Both the position numbers and the translations under genes were made by a program. This document shows positions 37,755 through 45,999 of a stretch of DNA of 64,000 nt, in pieces. Numbering within the stretch: position 1 is the stretch's first letter; the number at the start of each line of letters is the position of its first letter. The DNA comes from Shimia sp040370365. Its GTDB lineage: Bacteria > Pseudomonadota > Alphaproteobacteria > Rhodobacterales > Rhodobacteraceae. The notes under the pieces were generated by a model. That model saw only the letters and a list, made by a program, of their open reading frames with translations. It was not told the DNA's origin and ran no database searches. The stretch spans positions 310,001-374,000 of the forward strand of contig NZ_BAABWQ010000002.1 of assembly GCF_040370365.1 (NCBI RefSeq), read 5' to 3'.

Positions 37755-37979
37755 ATGAATATTTCAGATGGCCAAAAGGCCCTTGCAACACGCGCTGATC
37801 TCAAGCGCCTTGGTATTATGGTTAGCAACAGTACGCTTTTGCGCTGGGAGGCACGTGGACGGTTTCCACGCCGAGTCCGCCTTGCGGGCACAAGCGTCGC
37901 TTGGTTGCTGAATGAGATTGAACAGTGGCTCGCTGAGCGCGCCGAAGAACGCTCTCGCACGCATTACGCCGAGTTTTGA
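37755..37979 (+). CDS. AlpA-like DNA-binding protein / excisionase candidate (E1)
   Basis: The 74-aa protein has a MerR/AlpA-like winged helix-turn-helix: TRADLKRLGIMVSNSTLLRWEARGRFPRRVRLAGTSVAWLLNEIEQWL. P4-type elements use AlpA proteins to regulate int or act as excisionases. A ribosome site AAGGAAAG precedes the ATG. The E2 counterpart is closely similar and also 74 aa. It is followed by the primase and RepA-like genes. Confidence 0.88.
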   Translation: MNISDGQKALATRADLKRLGIMVSNSTLLRWEARGRFPRRVRLAGTSVAWLLNEIEQWLAERAEERSRTHYAEF

Positions 37980-38030
37980 TATGGGGCGCAAAGCGCCCTG
38001 ACTTCCCCCAAAAAATTGAAAGGACAGAAC

Positions 38031-38993
38031 ATGCGAACTCGCGTGAAAGCAAAAGCTCGCCCTCGCAAAGGGCATCCATATGCATTCAAGGACTATAACG
38101 ACGACTGCGTCATCCACCAAAGCATGGTGGGTTTCCTGCATGACATTTGGAAAGGTGCACCGAAGCCCAGCTTCTTTTTTGTCGCCACAACCGATCCCGA
38201 CGGCAACCACTGGCGTGAACATATTGTGAGGGCCAACGATGTCACTGTTGGCCTGAACAGGTTCCTGAACACTCACTCGCGATGGGATTTCAATCTTTAC
38301 TTTTGTCCAAACCCATTTTCGGTCGAACGGCGCAAAACAGAATTTGCGCTACCCACAAGGCTGGCTTGGTGCGACATCGACGATAGCGATCCCAGCGCTT
38401 ATGAGCCACATCCCAATCATCTCTGGGAAACCTCGCCGGGCCGCTTCCAAGGTCTTTGGCTTTGGGACAAGCGGTACAGCGTAGAAGAAGCCGAACGTTT
38501 CTCACGTTCGCTTGCTGACAGACACGGGGGCGACAATGGCTGGACCATTACCAAGATGCTACGCGTTCCCGGCTCGATCAACCACAAGCCCAAATATGAC
38601 GAGCCGTTCGTCAAGTTGGTTTCGCGTAACTGGAACCGTGTTGCAGAACGCCCCGAACCGACGCCAGACAACGGACGAAGCTATCAGCGCACGTACAAAG
38701 CATTGGGTATGGATCATTTGGCATTTACCCCATTGGAGGTTCTGAAAAATCATCGGGCCAAATTAAGTGCTTCGGCGCGCTCACTCATACGACACAAACA
38801 AGTTCAAGCGGACAATCGTTCAAACCGAATATATGCGCTAGTCGCTGGGCTGTACGAGGCCAATGCCACATTGGACGAGATCGCCAGCGTGGTTTGGAGC
38901 AGCCCGTATTTTCGAGACAAGTACGGCGACGACCTTAGCGCGCTAGAAACTGAAGTGTCCCGCATCATCGCTAAGAAAGAAGGTGCGAAATGA
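38031..38993 (+). CDS. RepB-type primase domain protein (E1)
   Basis: The 320-aa protein resembles the RepB/MobA-type primase family of small replicons. Acidic catalytic residues are expected in RLAWCDIDDSDPSAYEP, followed by PGRFQGLWLWDK and the basic MLRVPGSINHK segment. ATG 38031 follows GAAAGGACA. It overlaps the next gene by 4 bp (ATGA), a RepA-like ATPase, so E1 carries primase and helicase functions as two coupled proteins where E2 has one fused gene. This suggests the element can replicate after excision. Confidence 0.82.
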   Translation: MRTRVKAKARPRKGHPYAFKDYNDDCVIHQSMVGFLHDIWKGAPKPSFFFVATTDPDGNHWREHIVRANDVTVGLNRFLNTHSRWDFNLYFCPNPFSVERRKTEFALPTRLAWCDIDDSDPSAYEPHPNHLWETSPGRFQGLWLWDKRYSVEEAERFSRSLADRHGGDNGWTITKMLRVPGSINHKPKYDEPFVKLVSRNWNRVAERPEPTPDNGRSYQRTYKALGMDHLAFTPLEVLKNHRAKLSASARSLIRHKQVQADNRSNRIYALVAGLYEANATLDEIASVVWSSPYFRDKYGDDLSALETEVSRIIAKKEGAK

Positions 38994-39973
38994 CCTCGAA
39001 GAAAAAGGAGCTCTTTGTCGGTCTGGACACAATCGACCCCAAGGAAGTCGAGTGGCTGTGGGAGCCGTTCATCCCATTCAGCATGATCACAATCATGGAG
39101 GGCGACCCCGGCGTCGGAAAATCATTCCTCGCTATGCTGCTGGCCGTACAGGTCAGTATCGGTGGGGAGTTGCCCGATGGGCAAAAGTTGGGGCGCGGTC
39201 GTGTGCTTTATCTCAGCGCTGAGGATGATGCAGCCTATACAATCAGGCCGCGCATCGATGCGATGGGGGGCGATCCGTCGCGCATTCGAGTTCAGGGTGA
39301 CTTCCTGTCTCTGGACGAAAAAGGGCTGCAAGCGCTCATGCGAGAGGTGAAGCGCAAACCACCAGACCTGCTGATCCTCGACCCCTTGTTTGCCTACATC
39401 CCGGCTGGACAGGATATCTACAAACCCAACGTGATCCGGCAGCTTTTGTCATTCCTGAAAGACATTGCTGAAGCTGGTGAAACGGCTGTCGTCATCATCC
39501 GGCACCTGACTAAGGCCAAGCACAGCAAGGCCATTTATCAGGGGGGTGGTTCTATGGATGTGATTGGCGCGGCGAGGTCAGCATTTCTAGTATGCGAGCA
39601 TCCGAGCGACAGTTCGACCAAGCTTGTTGTACATATCAAGCATAACATTGCCGTTCGGGGGCAAACTCAAAGCTATGAGATCATTGGTGAAGAAGGAGGC
39701 AGGGCGACCCTGAATTGGCTGGGGCCTTCGGACATTACGATTGATGACCTGATTTCTTCTGATGGTCCGCCCCGCATGTCGGCACTGGATGAAGCGACCC
39801 AGTTCCTGCGCGTATTTCTCAAGAATGGGCCGGAACCTTCAACCAAGGTGGAGAAAGAGGCTGCTGCTCGCGACATCGCCCCCAAGACCTTGGAGCGTGC
39901 AAGGCGCGCTCTGGGCGTCAGGTCCAAGAAAAAGGCAAAGGGTTGGTTCCTGTCGTTGCCAGACGAAGAATGA
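38990..39973 (+). CDS. RepA-like AAA/RecA-fold ATPase, putative replicative helicase (E1)
   Basis: The 327-aa protein has Walker A EGDPGVGKS (residues 38-46), Walker B DLLILDPLFAY and the RecA-fold motif VVIIRHLTKAKHSKAIYQGGGS, as in plasmid RepA helicases such as that of RSF1010. The C-terminal 70 residues look like a winged-helix DNA-binding part. It overlaps the primase gene (ATGA). Immediately downstream lies a set of TTGGCG repeats that may be its origin. Confidence 0.88.
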   Translation: MTSKKKELFVGLDTIDPKEVEWLWEPFIPFSMITIMEGDPGVGKSFLAMLLAVQVSIGGELPDGQKLGRGRVLYLSAEDDAAYTIRPRIDAMGGDPSRIRVQGDFLSLDEKGLQALMREVKRKPPDLLILDPLFAYIPAGQDIYKPNVIRQLLSFLKDIAEAGETAVVIIRHLTKAKHSKAIYQGGGSMDVIGAARSAFLVCEHPSDSSTKLVVHIKHNIAVRGQTQSYEIIGEEGGRATLNWLGPSDITIDDLISSDGPPRMSALDEATQFLRVFLKNGPEPSTKVEKEAAARDIAPKTLERARRALGVRSKKKAKGWFLSLPDEE

Positions 39974-39988
39974 CCACAGGTAGGATAT

Positions 39989-40088
39989 GAAGTGCGCCAA
40001 GAACGCCAACATCGTCATTGATGAATTTGGCGCACTTCACTCCTCAAGTTCGTCACGTTCATGAATGACGCCCTTGGCGATCTTGGCG
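39989..40088. repeat. Iteron-like TTGGCG/CGCCAA cluster downstream of E1 repA
   Basis: Five copies of TTGGCG or its complement lie within 100 bp: CGCCAA at 39995 and 40004, TTGGCG at 40027, 40074 and 40083. The outer pairs are each 9 bp apart and face each other. GAAGTGCGCCAA (39989-40000) also pairs perfectly with TTGGCGCACTTC (40027-40038). There is no T-run, so it is not a standard terminator. A cluster like this directly after a primase/helicase pair suggests an origin of replication or a Rep-binding site. Confidence 0.5.
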
Positions 40089-40107
40089 TTCTTGGAAACG
40101 GCTAGGA

Positions 40108-40190
40108 GCCAAAATTCTCGGAATTATGCATGACCCCTTGTCTGCCCATAAGGCGTGCGCCGTTAAAAAAACGCCTCCCCCATCCCCCTG
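40108..40190. other. Conserved non-coding block A (E1 copy)
   Basis: This stretch aligns with 53682-53768 of E2, with an 18-bp identical core ATGACCCCTTGTCTGCCC, a shared GGAGCC before it and an A-run followed by ACGCCT after it. Frames across it differ between elements, so a protein is unlikely, though one minus-strand reading (GRQGV...) is partly shared. It could be a small RNA, an origin part or a packaging/transfer site. Confidence 0.5.
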
Positions 40191-40390
40191 TGGTCACATG
40201 TTGCCTTGGTCTCCTCAGGTTCGTGCAGTCACGTCCGAGACCGACACGCGGACTATTGATCAGGCTGTTAGAAGGGAGACGGACCCAAATCACTGAGTCT
40301 TTTCAATCGGTCCGCATTCGGGTTCATCTGAAATGGTGTATTCGGGTGCTGTATGGGTGGGTTTACTCATTGGCTGGAGTCTCCGACGCA

Positions 40391-40621
40391 TCAGTTTTGA
40401 ACCCAACCCTTTCGATGGAAATGGCGCAGCACAATGCTGCGATTGAACAACGGGAAGCCGATCCACAAGCCGTTCAAGGTGAAGAAGGATAAGATTGCCC
40501 ACCACCACATTCCTTTGAAGGCATAGTAGAATGGGCCGAACAGCAGGCACCACAGGCGATGCCAATTGCCGAGGACAATTTTCTCCTGTCCGTTGAAGCT
40601 CCAAGTCGCACGAATGACCAT
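40391..40621 (-). CDS. DUF2628-like small membrane protein (E1)
   Basis: The 76-aa protein has the pattern KIVLGNWHRLWCLLFGPFYY followed by a hydrophobic hairpin (WWWAILSFFTLNGLWIGFPLFN) and a basic end. It is nearly the same as the E2 protein of 76 aa. AAGGAGA precedes its ATG, and a CCCTGAC/TATTGC promoter-like pair lies 36 bp further upstream. It is transcribed against the rest of the backbone. Function unknown; a membrane role in stability or exclusion is conceivable. Confidence 0.78.
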   Translation of the reverse strand: MVIRATWSFNGQEKIVLGNWHRLWCLLFGPFYYAFKGMWWWAILSFFTLNGLWIGFPLFNRSIVLRHFHRKGWVQN

Positions 40622-40656
40622 TGCGATCTCCTTTCACTGATTGCAGTCGCAACAGC

Positions 40657-40688
40657 GCAATAAGATCGGGCAGCAGCAGTCGTCAGGG
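40657..40688 (-). promoter_or_regulatory. E1 DUF2628-like gene promoter (CCCTGACG, 18 bp, TATTGC)
   Basis: Minus-strand CCCTGACG and TATTGC (in TCTTATTGC) with an 18-bp spacer, 36 bp before the ATG at 40621. Same layout as the integrase and 65-aa gene promoters. Confidence 0.55.
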
Positions 40689-40785
40689 TATTTCCCGGTG
40701 AGGTACCTGCCTGCGCGGCGCACAGGGGCCAGTGTCAGGCTCGGTGTTGCGTCGGGCTGGATATGTCGCGAATGCTGGTCATACG

Positions 40786-40852
40786 TCCTGCTGGCTCAAT
40801 ACAACGCGGCCACGCGCGCCTATCGCTGCACATGCTGGGGATTGGTTGTGGG
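40786..40852. other. Conserved non-coding block B (E1 copy)
   Basis: It lies between the divergent promoters of the DUF2628-like and 65-aa genes. It matches 54408-54474 of E2 over about 67 bp (shared CCTGCTGGCTCA, then AACGC, GCC, and GGGGATT, GTTG). Substitutions are not confined to third positions in any frame. In E2 the block is followed by an inserted GIY-YIG gene. Confidence 0.5.
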
Positions 40853-40895
40853 TTCCTTGAAAGTGCTTCAAGGATACGTTCGTGCGAAGGGTTGT

Positions 40896-40927
40896 CCCTG
40901 ACATGTCTGCTGACCTCGTCTTATCGA
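40896..40927 (+). promoter_or_regulatory. E1 65-aa gene promoter (CCCTGACA, 18 bp, TATCGA)
   Basis: CCCTGACA and TATCGA (in TCTTATCGAT) with an 18-bp spacer, 27 bp before the ATG at 40955. Boxes and spacing are identical to those of the E2 copy. Confidence 0.62.
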
Positions 40928-40954
40928 TCTGCATCAGAAACCAAGGAGATCGAT

Positions 40955-41152
40955 ATGTCTGACATCATCACGCTTAAAACCCTTTGCGAGGAACTCAAGA
41001 TCGACCCGCGCGAAGCTCGCGAACGCTTGCGCGCAGCCGTCACCGACGCCAAAGCAAATCCAGAACTCGCGAAAGCACGTAAGCCACGCACACCGTGGCA
41101 ATGGGTAAAGGGATCGACAGCTGAGAAGGCCGCGAGACGCGTTCTCTCTTGA
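40955..41152 (+). CDS. Conserved 65-aa backbone protein (E1), unknown function
   Basis: The protein (start MSDIITLKTLCEELKIDP) has a helix-turn-helix-like first half and a basic, tryptophan-containing second half (KARKPRTPWQWVKGS). It differs from the 66-aa E2 protein at few positions. AAGGAGA stands 7 bp before the ATG, so the longer frame from 40763 is not used. Conservation with its promoter in both elements argues for a core role such as regulation or DNA binding, but I do not recognise the family. Confidence 0.75.
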   Translation: MSDIITLKTLCEELKIDPREARERLRAAVTDAKANPELAKARKPRTPWQWVKGSTAEKAARRVLS

Positions 41153-41177
41153 CAGAAAAGGGAGCGCTTTGCTGCCT

Positions 41178-42494
41178 TTATTCTCCGGCGACCAGGTGCT
41201 CCACATCAAATCCAAGAAGCCGTATCCCCCTAATTGAGCGATTGTTGAATGGCGGCCGCGTTGGGTCACCCCAACCGAGCAGCTCCATCACGCAGGCTTC
41301 GCCAAAGCCATTTAGCTTGTAGCTGCCATACACACAGTCGTAGGCACGATCAATTGCGTCACCGGGACCAGACAACAAGTACTTCACCGTTTTAACAACG
41401 GCCTCGCGCGTGTTGTTCGCTTGAAAATCGAGGCGCAAACGTTCGAGGCCGGTTAAGTCTTCACCCAGATCTTTTGATGCGAAACGCAACCGTTCAAGAA
41501 AGGCGTGACACCCTGTCAAATAGCGGAATAGGTCGTCGTAGCTGAGTTGCTCAAGTTCGGAGGGGTCACAAAGGTAGGTTCGAATGTTCTCGATGTTCTC
41601 GATTTCCGAGGAGGCGTGGTAGGCGTCACCCTTCACAGTGTCGTCGGTCGACTGCCAAACATTCACGTATTGCGCTATGCGATTTGCCCGTTCCTCGGGA
41701 TCACGTAACAAAGTGGTCTCACGCCATCCGTTGCCGCCACCCTGTGTGAGCCTCAACCAACCTAGGAAGCGCCCCATTTCGATCTGAGGGTCATGTCCTG
41801 AATATTCTGGACGCCCAAACCCGTGTTCTTTCGCGGCGGCAAGAAGCTCATTGTGAGCTGGAACCAGCACCTCGTCGTACTTGCGACGAAAGTTCTGGAT
41901 GAACGAGCGCTCCTTCGACTTTTTCGCGCTGCCTACGACCACACTTGTTGGGGCTACAGGTTTAACAAATTTATGGATGTACTTTTCAAACGCATCCTCC
42001 CCCTGCGGCTTTTCTTTCGATTTGAACGCCTTGGTATACTCGCGTAGCACTCCCTCGTTTAGGACGTCTGCATCATTCCACAAGTCATCGAAAATTTGGG
42101 GTAGATCGTAGAACGCCTCGTCACGGTCCTGTCTCAGCAGCACGGAAAGTTCGCGATTCGACTGCAGGCCGTTGGTTGTCAGATTGGCTGACCCAACAAG
42201 GGCGACGTCATCGATGATGTAAAGCTTGGTGTGGAACTTTGCATCGGTGAAGTATCTCACCTTCACCAACGGGTTTTCGAGCGCAGTACGTAGTGCCTCA
42301 GGTGTGGTGGCCGGTGAGAACCTGACGACAAGCTGAACCTCGCAACCCCTGTTGGTCAGCGCTTCTATGGGGGCTGTTGTCGTGAAGAACGGAGCGGCCA
42401 GCAGACCCACTCTCGGGTTTACGCCAGCTTGCATAAAGAAGTTGATCGTGAAGCCTGATTCCGAAGTGTTCCCGTATAGGTCTCGCAGAGCCAC
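41178..42494 (-). CDS. PLD-family nuclease-like protein of the ABC-3C locus
   Basis: The 438-aa protein has one HKD motif: FHTKLYIIDDVALVGSANLTTNGLQSNREL, the PLD nuclease form; a dimer would complete the active site. The C-terminal 280 residues are helical with no known motif. It starts 2 bp after the DUF2326-type ATPase gene ends, making it the fourth gene of the operon. It is the likely effector that cuts nucleic acid when the ABC ATPase senses a threat; this role is inferred from the known pairing of ABC-3C ATPases with effectors. Confidence 0.83.
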   Translation of the reverse strand: MALRDLYGNTSESGFTINFFMQAGVNPRVGLLAAPFFTTTAPIEALTNRGCEVQLVVRFSPATTPEALRTALENPLVKVRYFTDAKFHTKLYIIDDVALVGSANLTTNGLQSNRELSVLLRQDRDEAFYDLPQIFDDLWNDADVLNEGVLREYTKAFKSKEKPQGEDAFEKYIHKFVKPVAPTSVVVGSAKKSKERSFIQNFRRKYDEVLVPAHNELLAAAKEHGFGRPEYSGHDPQIEMGRFLGWLRLTQGGGNGWRETTLLRDPEERANRIAQYVNVWQSTDDTVKGDAYHASSEIENIENIRTYLCDPSELEQLSYDDLFRYLTGCHAFLERLRFASKDLGEDLTGLERLRLDFQANNTREAVVKTVKYLLSGPGDAIDRAYDCVYGSYKLNGFGEACVMELLGWGDPTRPPFNNRSIRGIRLLGFDVEHLVAGE

Positions 42495-42496
42495 TT

Positions 42497-44206
42497 CTAT
42501 TCCTCTTGATATTTTTTCTTAAGGAAACGGCTTTGTTTCGTGAACCTAGCTCGTACACTACTTGCCAGCGCATTCATGGCTTCCAGTGCATCTGAAGACG
42601 CCCGATCTGAGTTCAAAGTAAGTATGTATTGCCCTTGTAACGCCGGTGCATGTTGAGCAATGAAGCCCAAACTCCGTTTCAACGTATCCGAGTCAACTTC
42701 GAAAATATTGTCGTGTACCAGAAGCCCGAAATGTCTTTCACCAGTCAACTCATTGGTCAACAGGCTGAAGTCATAGATGAAGGTTTTCTCTCGTTCAACG
42801 CTGTGACTTCCGTCACTGTCGATTCTCAGTGTGATATCAACGACTTGTGCCTTATCAACGGTTTCAATGTGAAATGCCGCCTGTCGATTGCCCATGACGA
42901 AATTGTGGATATCCAGAATTGTTCCTTCAAAGCTCGACTTTATCCTGTTTGCTTGATCAATATTGACTTGAAGCCGTTGCACCTCGGTATCTTTTTCTAA
43001 TAGCTTTTCACGCCTTTGCGAAACAGCACCGTCATGACCAGTAATAAAGCTACGTAGGTCAGCAAGCTGGTCAGCCTTTTCTTGATAGGTGGCGAATGTT
43101 TGCTTTAGCGCCTTGAGTGCGCCACCCTGATCCAAGAGACGGAGCTTTTTCTGGTACTCTTTGTCCATCACCCTGAGCGCGCCTTTGACCTCCTTCAGGC
43201 TTCGCTCAAGGCTGTCTCGGCGCTTCCGCAGAACTTCATCTTGAAAACGGTATATCTTGGCTTTGAAAGCCTTTAACTCGTCGAAGTCTTTTGCAACCAG
43301 ATCTCCCAAACCCGCCTTCAAATCATTGTAATACTCAGAGAGCTCATCGGTCGATATCTCAACTCTCTCGACTTCTATTGGTTCAAGGCGAGACATTTTG
43401 TCCAGAATTATTGCCGACTGGCGACGTCGCTCAAGAATTGACTCGTCCAGTTCCTGCATTTCAGCTTCGAGTACGTCATAGGATGCTGTGTTTTCGAGAT
43501 TTTCGATGTCCTGTTCAATAATTGAAACTTCGGCATCTAGTTCGTTTAAGTCAGCTCGAGCGTCATCGATTTTCTTCTGGCGCAGAAGCATTACGCTCTT
43601 TTCATATTCTTTTACCTTTTGACGGAGATCGGTAGCCTCCTTCTGCAAAACTTTGATCTTCTTGTAAGAACTGATGTTCACACCAAGAAGATAGAGATGA
43701 GGTGCGTAGTCATCAGATATTTTGAGCGTGGTGTCGTATCCATTTATTATCGATTTAAATTCCGATCGTTCATCTCGGAGAAGCACGCCCAACATTGATC
43801 TAAAAGAAGGGTGTGTGCCTTCACTCCCCTCAAATAAAAGGTTGCCCAAAAAAGAATGTGCGTCCTCCAATTTGGAGAACTCAAAAAGGTCTCCATTCAC
43901 CGAAATTGTTGGCCTATTTTCCTCACCGCGCTTCCTCTTAATCGTTACCTCTTGACTTCCAATCAATAGATCAACGCAGACTTCCACATCCAGTGGAACA
44001 ACGTCCTTAGGGATTTTTTTGACGCGTGAGGAAGAATATTTGGAAAGCAGAGCGAAGTTCAGAAATTCTATTGCAATGGATTTTCCAACTCCGTTCGTTT
44101 TCGCGCTTCCTTCGCTTGGCTCCCCAAGAATCAGGTTAACTCCCGGTAAAAAAGGGATCGCATCAAAGACGGGAGGGTCGGAGTATAGCTTGCTAATCTG
44201 TAGCAT
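42497..44206 (-). CDS. ABC-3C system ATPase (DUF2326-type, SMC-like)
   Basis: The 569-aa protein has a Walker A near residues 28-45 (LILGEPSEGSAKTNGVGKS, with the insertion typical of this family), a long coiled coil from about 190 to 420 (LRQKVKEYEKSVMLLRQKK, LRKRRDSLERSLKEVKGALR) and a C-terminal ATPase half ending near HFGLLVHDNIFEVDSDTLKRSL and YILTLNSD. It is the structural-maintenance-like ATPase of ABC-three-component systems. The start is set at 44206 (MLQISKLYS); upstream ATGs to 44242 would lengthen the overlap with the middle-component gene. Confidence 0.85.
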   Translation of the reverse strand: MLQISKLYSDPPVFDAIPFLPGVNLILGEPSEGSAKTNGVGKSIAIEFLNFALLSKYSSSRVKKIPKDVVPLDVEVCVDLLIGSQEVTIKRKRGEENRPTISVNGDLFEFSKLEDAHSFLGNLLFEGSEGTHPSFRSMLGVLLRDERSEFKSIINGYDTTLKISDDYAPHLYLLGVNISSYKKIKVLQKEATDLRQKVKEYEKSVMLLRQKKIDDARADLNELDAEVSIIEQDIENLENTASYDVLEAEMQELDESILERRRQSAIILDKMSRLEPIEVERVEISTDELSEYYNDLKAGLGDLVAKDFDELKAFKAKIYRFQDEVLRKRRDSLERSLKEVKGALRVMDKEYQKKLRLLDQGGALKALKQTFATYQEKADQLADLRSFITGHDGAVSQRREKLLEKDTEVQRLQVNIDQANRIKSSFEGTILDIHNFVMGNRQAAFHIETVDKAQVVDITLRIDSDGSHSVEREKTFIYDFSLLTNELTGERHFGLLVHDNIFEVDSDTLKRSLGFIAQHAPALQGQYILTLNSDRASSDALEAMNALASSVRARFTKQSRFLKKKYQEE

Positions 44207-44441
44207 GTTTACCTGCAGATACATGCACTCCATCGAACTCAATAAGGTCGGTGGCGTAGAGGAATGTCAGGGCAAAGTATATCACTTTTGGTGCGAACCA
44301 TGGGCGGTCTTTCAGCTTTTCGAAAACATCAAAGAGTGAGACCTTTTGCTGGGGAGACTTCCGAACCAACTGCATGACTTCCATCCCGACCAAGGGAGGT
44401 AGCGAGCTCAAATTTTCGTTGCTTGCGAAAATGTTAGGCAC
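44193..44441 (-). CDS. ABC-3C system middle component
   Basis: The 82-aa protein is of the size and type of ABC-3C middle components (NENLSSLPPLVGMEVMQLVR, VIYFALTFLYATDLIEFDG), a winged-helix-like linker between the ATPase and the effector. It overlaps the SMEK gene by 8 bp and the ATPase gene by about 14 bp, so all are translated in a chain. Assignment rests on length, position and the LTFLYATDLIE pattern. Confidence 0.8.
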   Translation of the reverse strand: MPNIFASNENLSSLPPLVGMEVMQLVRKSPQQKVSLFDVFEKLKDRPWFAPKVIYFALTFLYATDLIEFDGVHVSAGKHATD

Positions 44442-45402
44442 TTAGCTGCACCGGGTTTGGGAAAACATGACATTTCACCATCTGATCTAACATGAAGAAG
44501 CGTACTGCACCTTCATCTGAATGCTTGTTGTACTTTTGGAGGGCCTCAACATAGAACTCAACCAACTTTTCAAGCGCTTCTTTCGGGTCCCCTTCAGAAG
44601 CCATGAGTATGGCGTTGCTCTTTGTTGCGAGATGTAAGCCGAGCCTACGAACACGCGCGGAACCAAGATCCCCTTGCTTGATGGTCTCGGCTAGTACTGC
44701 GCCATATTCTACAAAATGCACTCCATACTGTTCTAGCAGATAGTCAGCGTGCGAACTGAAACGATGCTTGATCTTTCCTTCGGGATCAGGTTCCTTCAAA
44801 ACGCCTTTGCCTGCTTCATCGTGAGTTTCGTTACTTAGGATTTCCATAAGATCGATGAATGTACCGACCTCATTCAGCGGAGTCGCAACCTCTTCAAACT
44901 TGATACCGGCTTCTACAAATGAGCGGACTTCACTCAAGTCGTCTTGAGATAGGTCGTTGGCGAGCTTGACCACATCATCCCAATCCCAAACATCTTTTTT
45001 CAGGTCAATTTCGAATTCTGAATTCGCACTGGAGACTTTGTCAGCCTGATATTTCTTCTTCGTAGCGATTAAGACGACCAAACGCTTGTAGTCATTGTGC
45101 AGACCATGCTCGGCAAACTTCTTCACTGTCTTAGTGATCTTGGACTTATCACCTGTCGAGGTAACCTGGATGCACATGGCTTGGTTTTTATCACCCAAGT
45201 CAATCGCTGCCGCATTCCCTAGTTCAACATTCAGGTTCTGAAAATCACTGTTTAAGATCAAGTTCAACAGGTCCCTGAAGAAATTCTCTGAAATTACATT
45301 CAGGCTCGTCAAATTTTGAGCAACAGATATTTCAATTATGTTTCTAAGATACGCAAACCGCTGAATGATTACGTTTATGTCCTGATCTCTCTGCAAACCC
45401 AT
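44434..45402 (-). CDS. SMEK-domain protein, third component of the ABC-3C system
   Basis: The 322-aa protein begins with the SMEK domain: NVISENFFRDLLNLIL, then AAAIDLGDKNQAMCIQVTSTGDKSKI. The D...QVTS-K arrangement resembles a PD-(D/E)xK nuclease-like fold. ATG 45402 was chosen; an upstream ATG adds 19 unsupported residues. It is the first gene of the operon, read away from the E1 right end. In known ABC-3C loci such proteins are recruiters or effectors linked through the middle component. Confidence 0.85.
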   Translation of the reverse strand: MGLQRDQDINVIIQRFAYLRNIIEISVAQNLTSLNVISENFFRDLLNLILNSDFQNLNVELGNAAAIDLGDKNQAMCIQVTSTGDKSKITKTVKKFAEHGLHNDYKRLVVLIATKKKYQADKVSSANSEFEIDLKKDVWDWDDVVKLANDLSQDDLSEVRSFVEAGIKFEEVATPLNEVGTFIDLMEILSNETHDEAGKGVLKEPDPEGKIKHRFSSHADYLLEQYGVHFVEYGAVLAETIKQGDLGSARVRRLGLHLATKSNAILMASEGDPKEALEKLVEFYVEALQKYNKHSDEGAVRFFMLDQMVKCHVFPNPVQLSA

Positions 45403-45545
45403 AAATTGGTGCTCCAACCATCTTGATCCGACAGTGCAACTCAAGCGTGAAAGCGTCAACCATTTGTGGACAGCGAGGGCGAGTTCAAAAACGATGTGAC
45501 GCTTATACGATACCCCATATGTGTCCTACTGACCCAAGGACTTAA

Positions 45546-45562
45546 CACCCATACGACACCCA
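45546..45562 (+). repeat. Putative integrase arm site, E1 right
   Basis: CACCC-N6-CACCCA, starting 85 bp before the 46-bp repeat at 45631. It has the same boxes and 11-bp period as the E1 left site. Confidence 0.6.
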
Positions 45563-45630
45563 AACCCAGAGCGCTCTACGGGACACACACTGCACCAAGG
45601 TCTCAAGTAGTTGATATTACTTTGTAAAAG

Positions 45631-45676
45631 TGGTGCCCGGGGGCGGAATCGAACCACCGACACGAGGATTTTCAAT
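45631..45676 (-). repeat. Middle attachment site: 46-bp copy shared by E1 right and E2 left
   Basis: Exact copy of the tRNA-Phe 3' end between the elements. The 24 bp to its left match the 24 bp left of the intact tRNA copy at 20 positions, showing that both elements have the same right-hand terminus and lie head to tail. Confidence 0.93.
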
Positions 45677-45732
45677 TAGCCTTGTGATCCACGCGTGCTG
45701 TTTCAGGATCGCTCAACCCGCAACATAGCTGA

Positions 45733-45969
45733 TTGAAAACCTTGATCTTTGTACATGGCAGATCGTCTCGACCCGCCTCGCGCTATAGCATTCAAGCACG
45801 CTACTCCTGCTACCCCAGCGATACCCGAGGTGCTCGAGGAGACCATCCAACTACCGTTTCAGTTTCCGGCAATTGGGTGAAGCGCAGCATACTCGAATGC
45901 CGCAAAAGCCTTGAGTTCCGTCGAATGGACGAAGCCTTCTCTATTCAAACCTTGCCCAAATCTCCCTAG
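45733..45969 (+). pseudogene. Possible alpha/beta-hydrolase start fragment
   Basis: A frame from TTG 45733 reads KTLIFVHGRSSRP, which resembles the first beta strand and oxyanion loop of an alpha/beta-hydrolase, but the similarity ends there and the frame stops at 45969. It contains the E2 left arm site, so the resemblance may be chance. If real, it is the broken end of a hydrolase gene once placed before the CHAT gene. Confidence 0.25.
45811..45827 (+). repeat. Putative integrase arm site, E2 left
   Basis: TACCC-N6-TACCCG, starting 180 bp after the start of the 46-bp repeat. With two more bases it matches the E2 right site at 18 of 19 positions (GCTACCCCAGYGATACCCG). Confidence 0.62.
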
Positions 45970-45999
45970 GGTTGCATCACGCGGCTGTAGACCTACCCA

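Larger units (their letters stand above)
30901..45676. mobile_element. Element 1 (E1): tRNA-Phe-integrated element with defence cargo
   Basis: About 14.8 kb bounded by two exact 46-bp copies of the tRNA-Phe 3' end. Backbone: integrase, an overlapping gene, AlpA-like regulator, RepB-type primase, RepA-like ATPase, DUF2628-like protein and a 65-aa protein. Left cargo: CoiA-like nuclease, DNA methyltransferase plus restriction enzyme, HNH protein. Right cargo: ABC-3C system with PLD nuclease. No structural phage or conjugation gene is seen, so transfer would need a helper or remains unknown. It is the element farther from the intact tRNA gene. Confidence 0.88.

Noticed and set aside
40641..40901. 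Plus-strand 86-aa frame spanning block B in E1
   Set aside because: The corresponding E2 frame changes at all codon positions and lacks a comparable start, so the conservation looks regulatory.
30901..45676. Second and third tRNA-Phe genes at the repeats
   Set aside because: Only the 3' 46 bases are present; the acceptor 5' strand and D arm are missing, so these are attachment-site copies.
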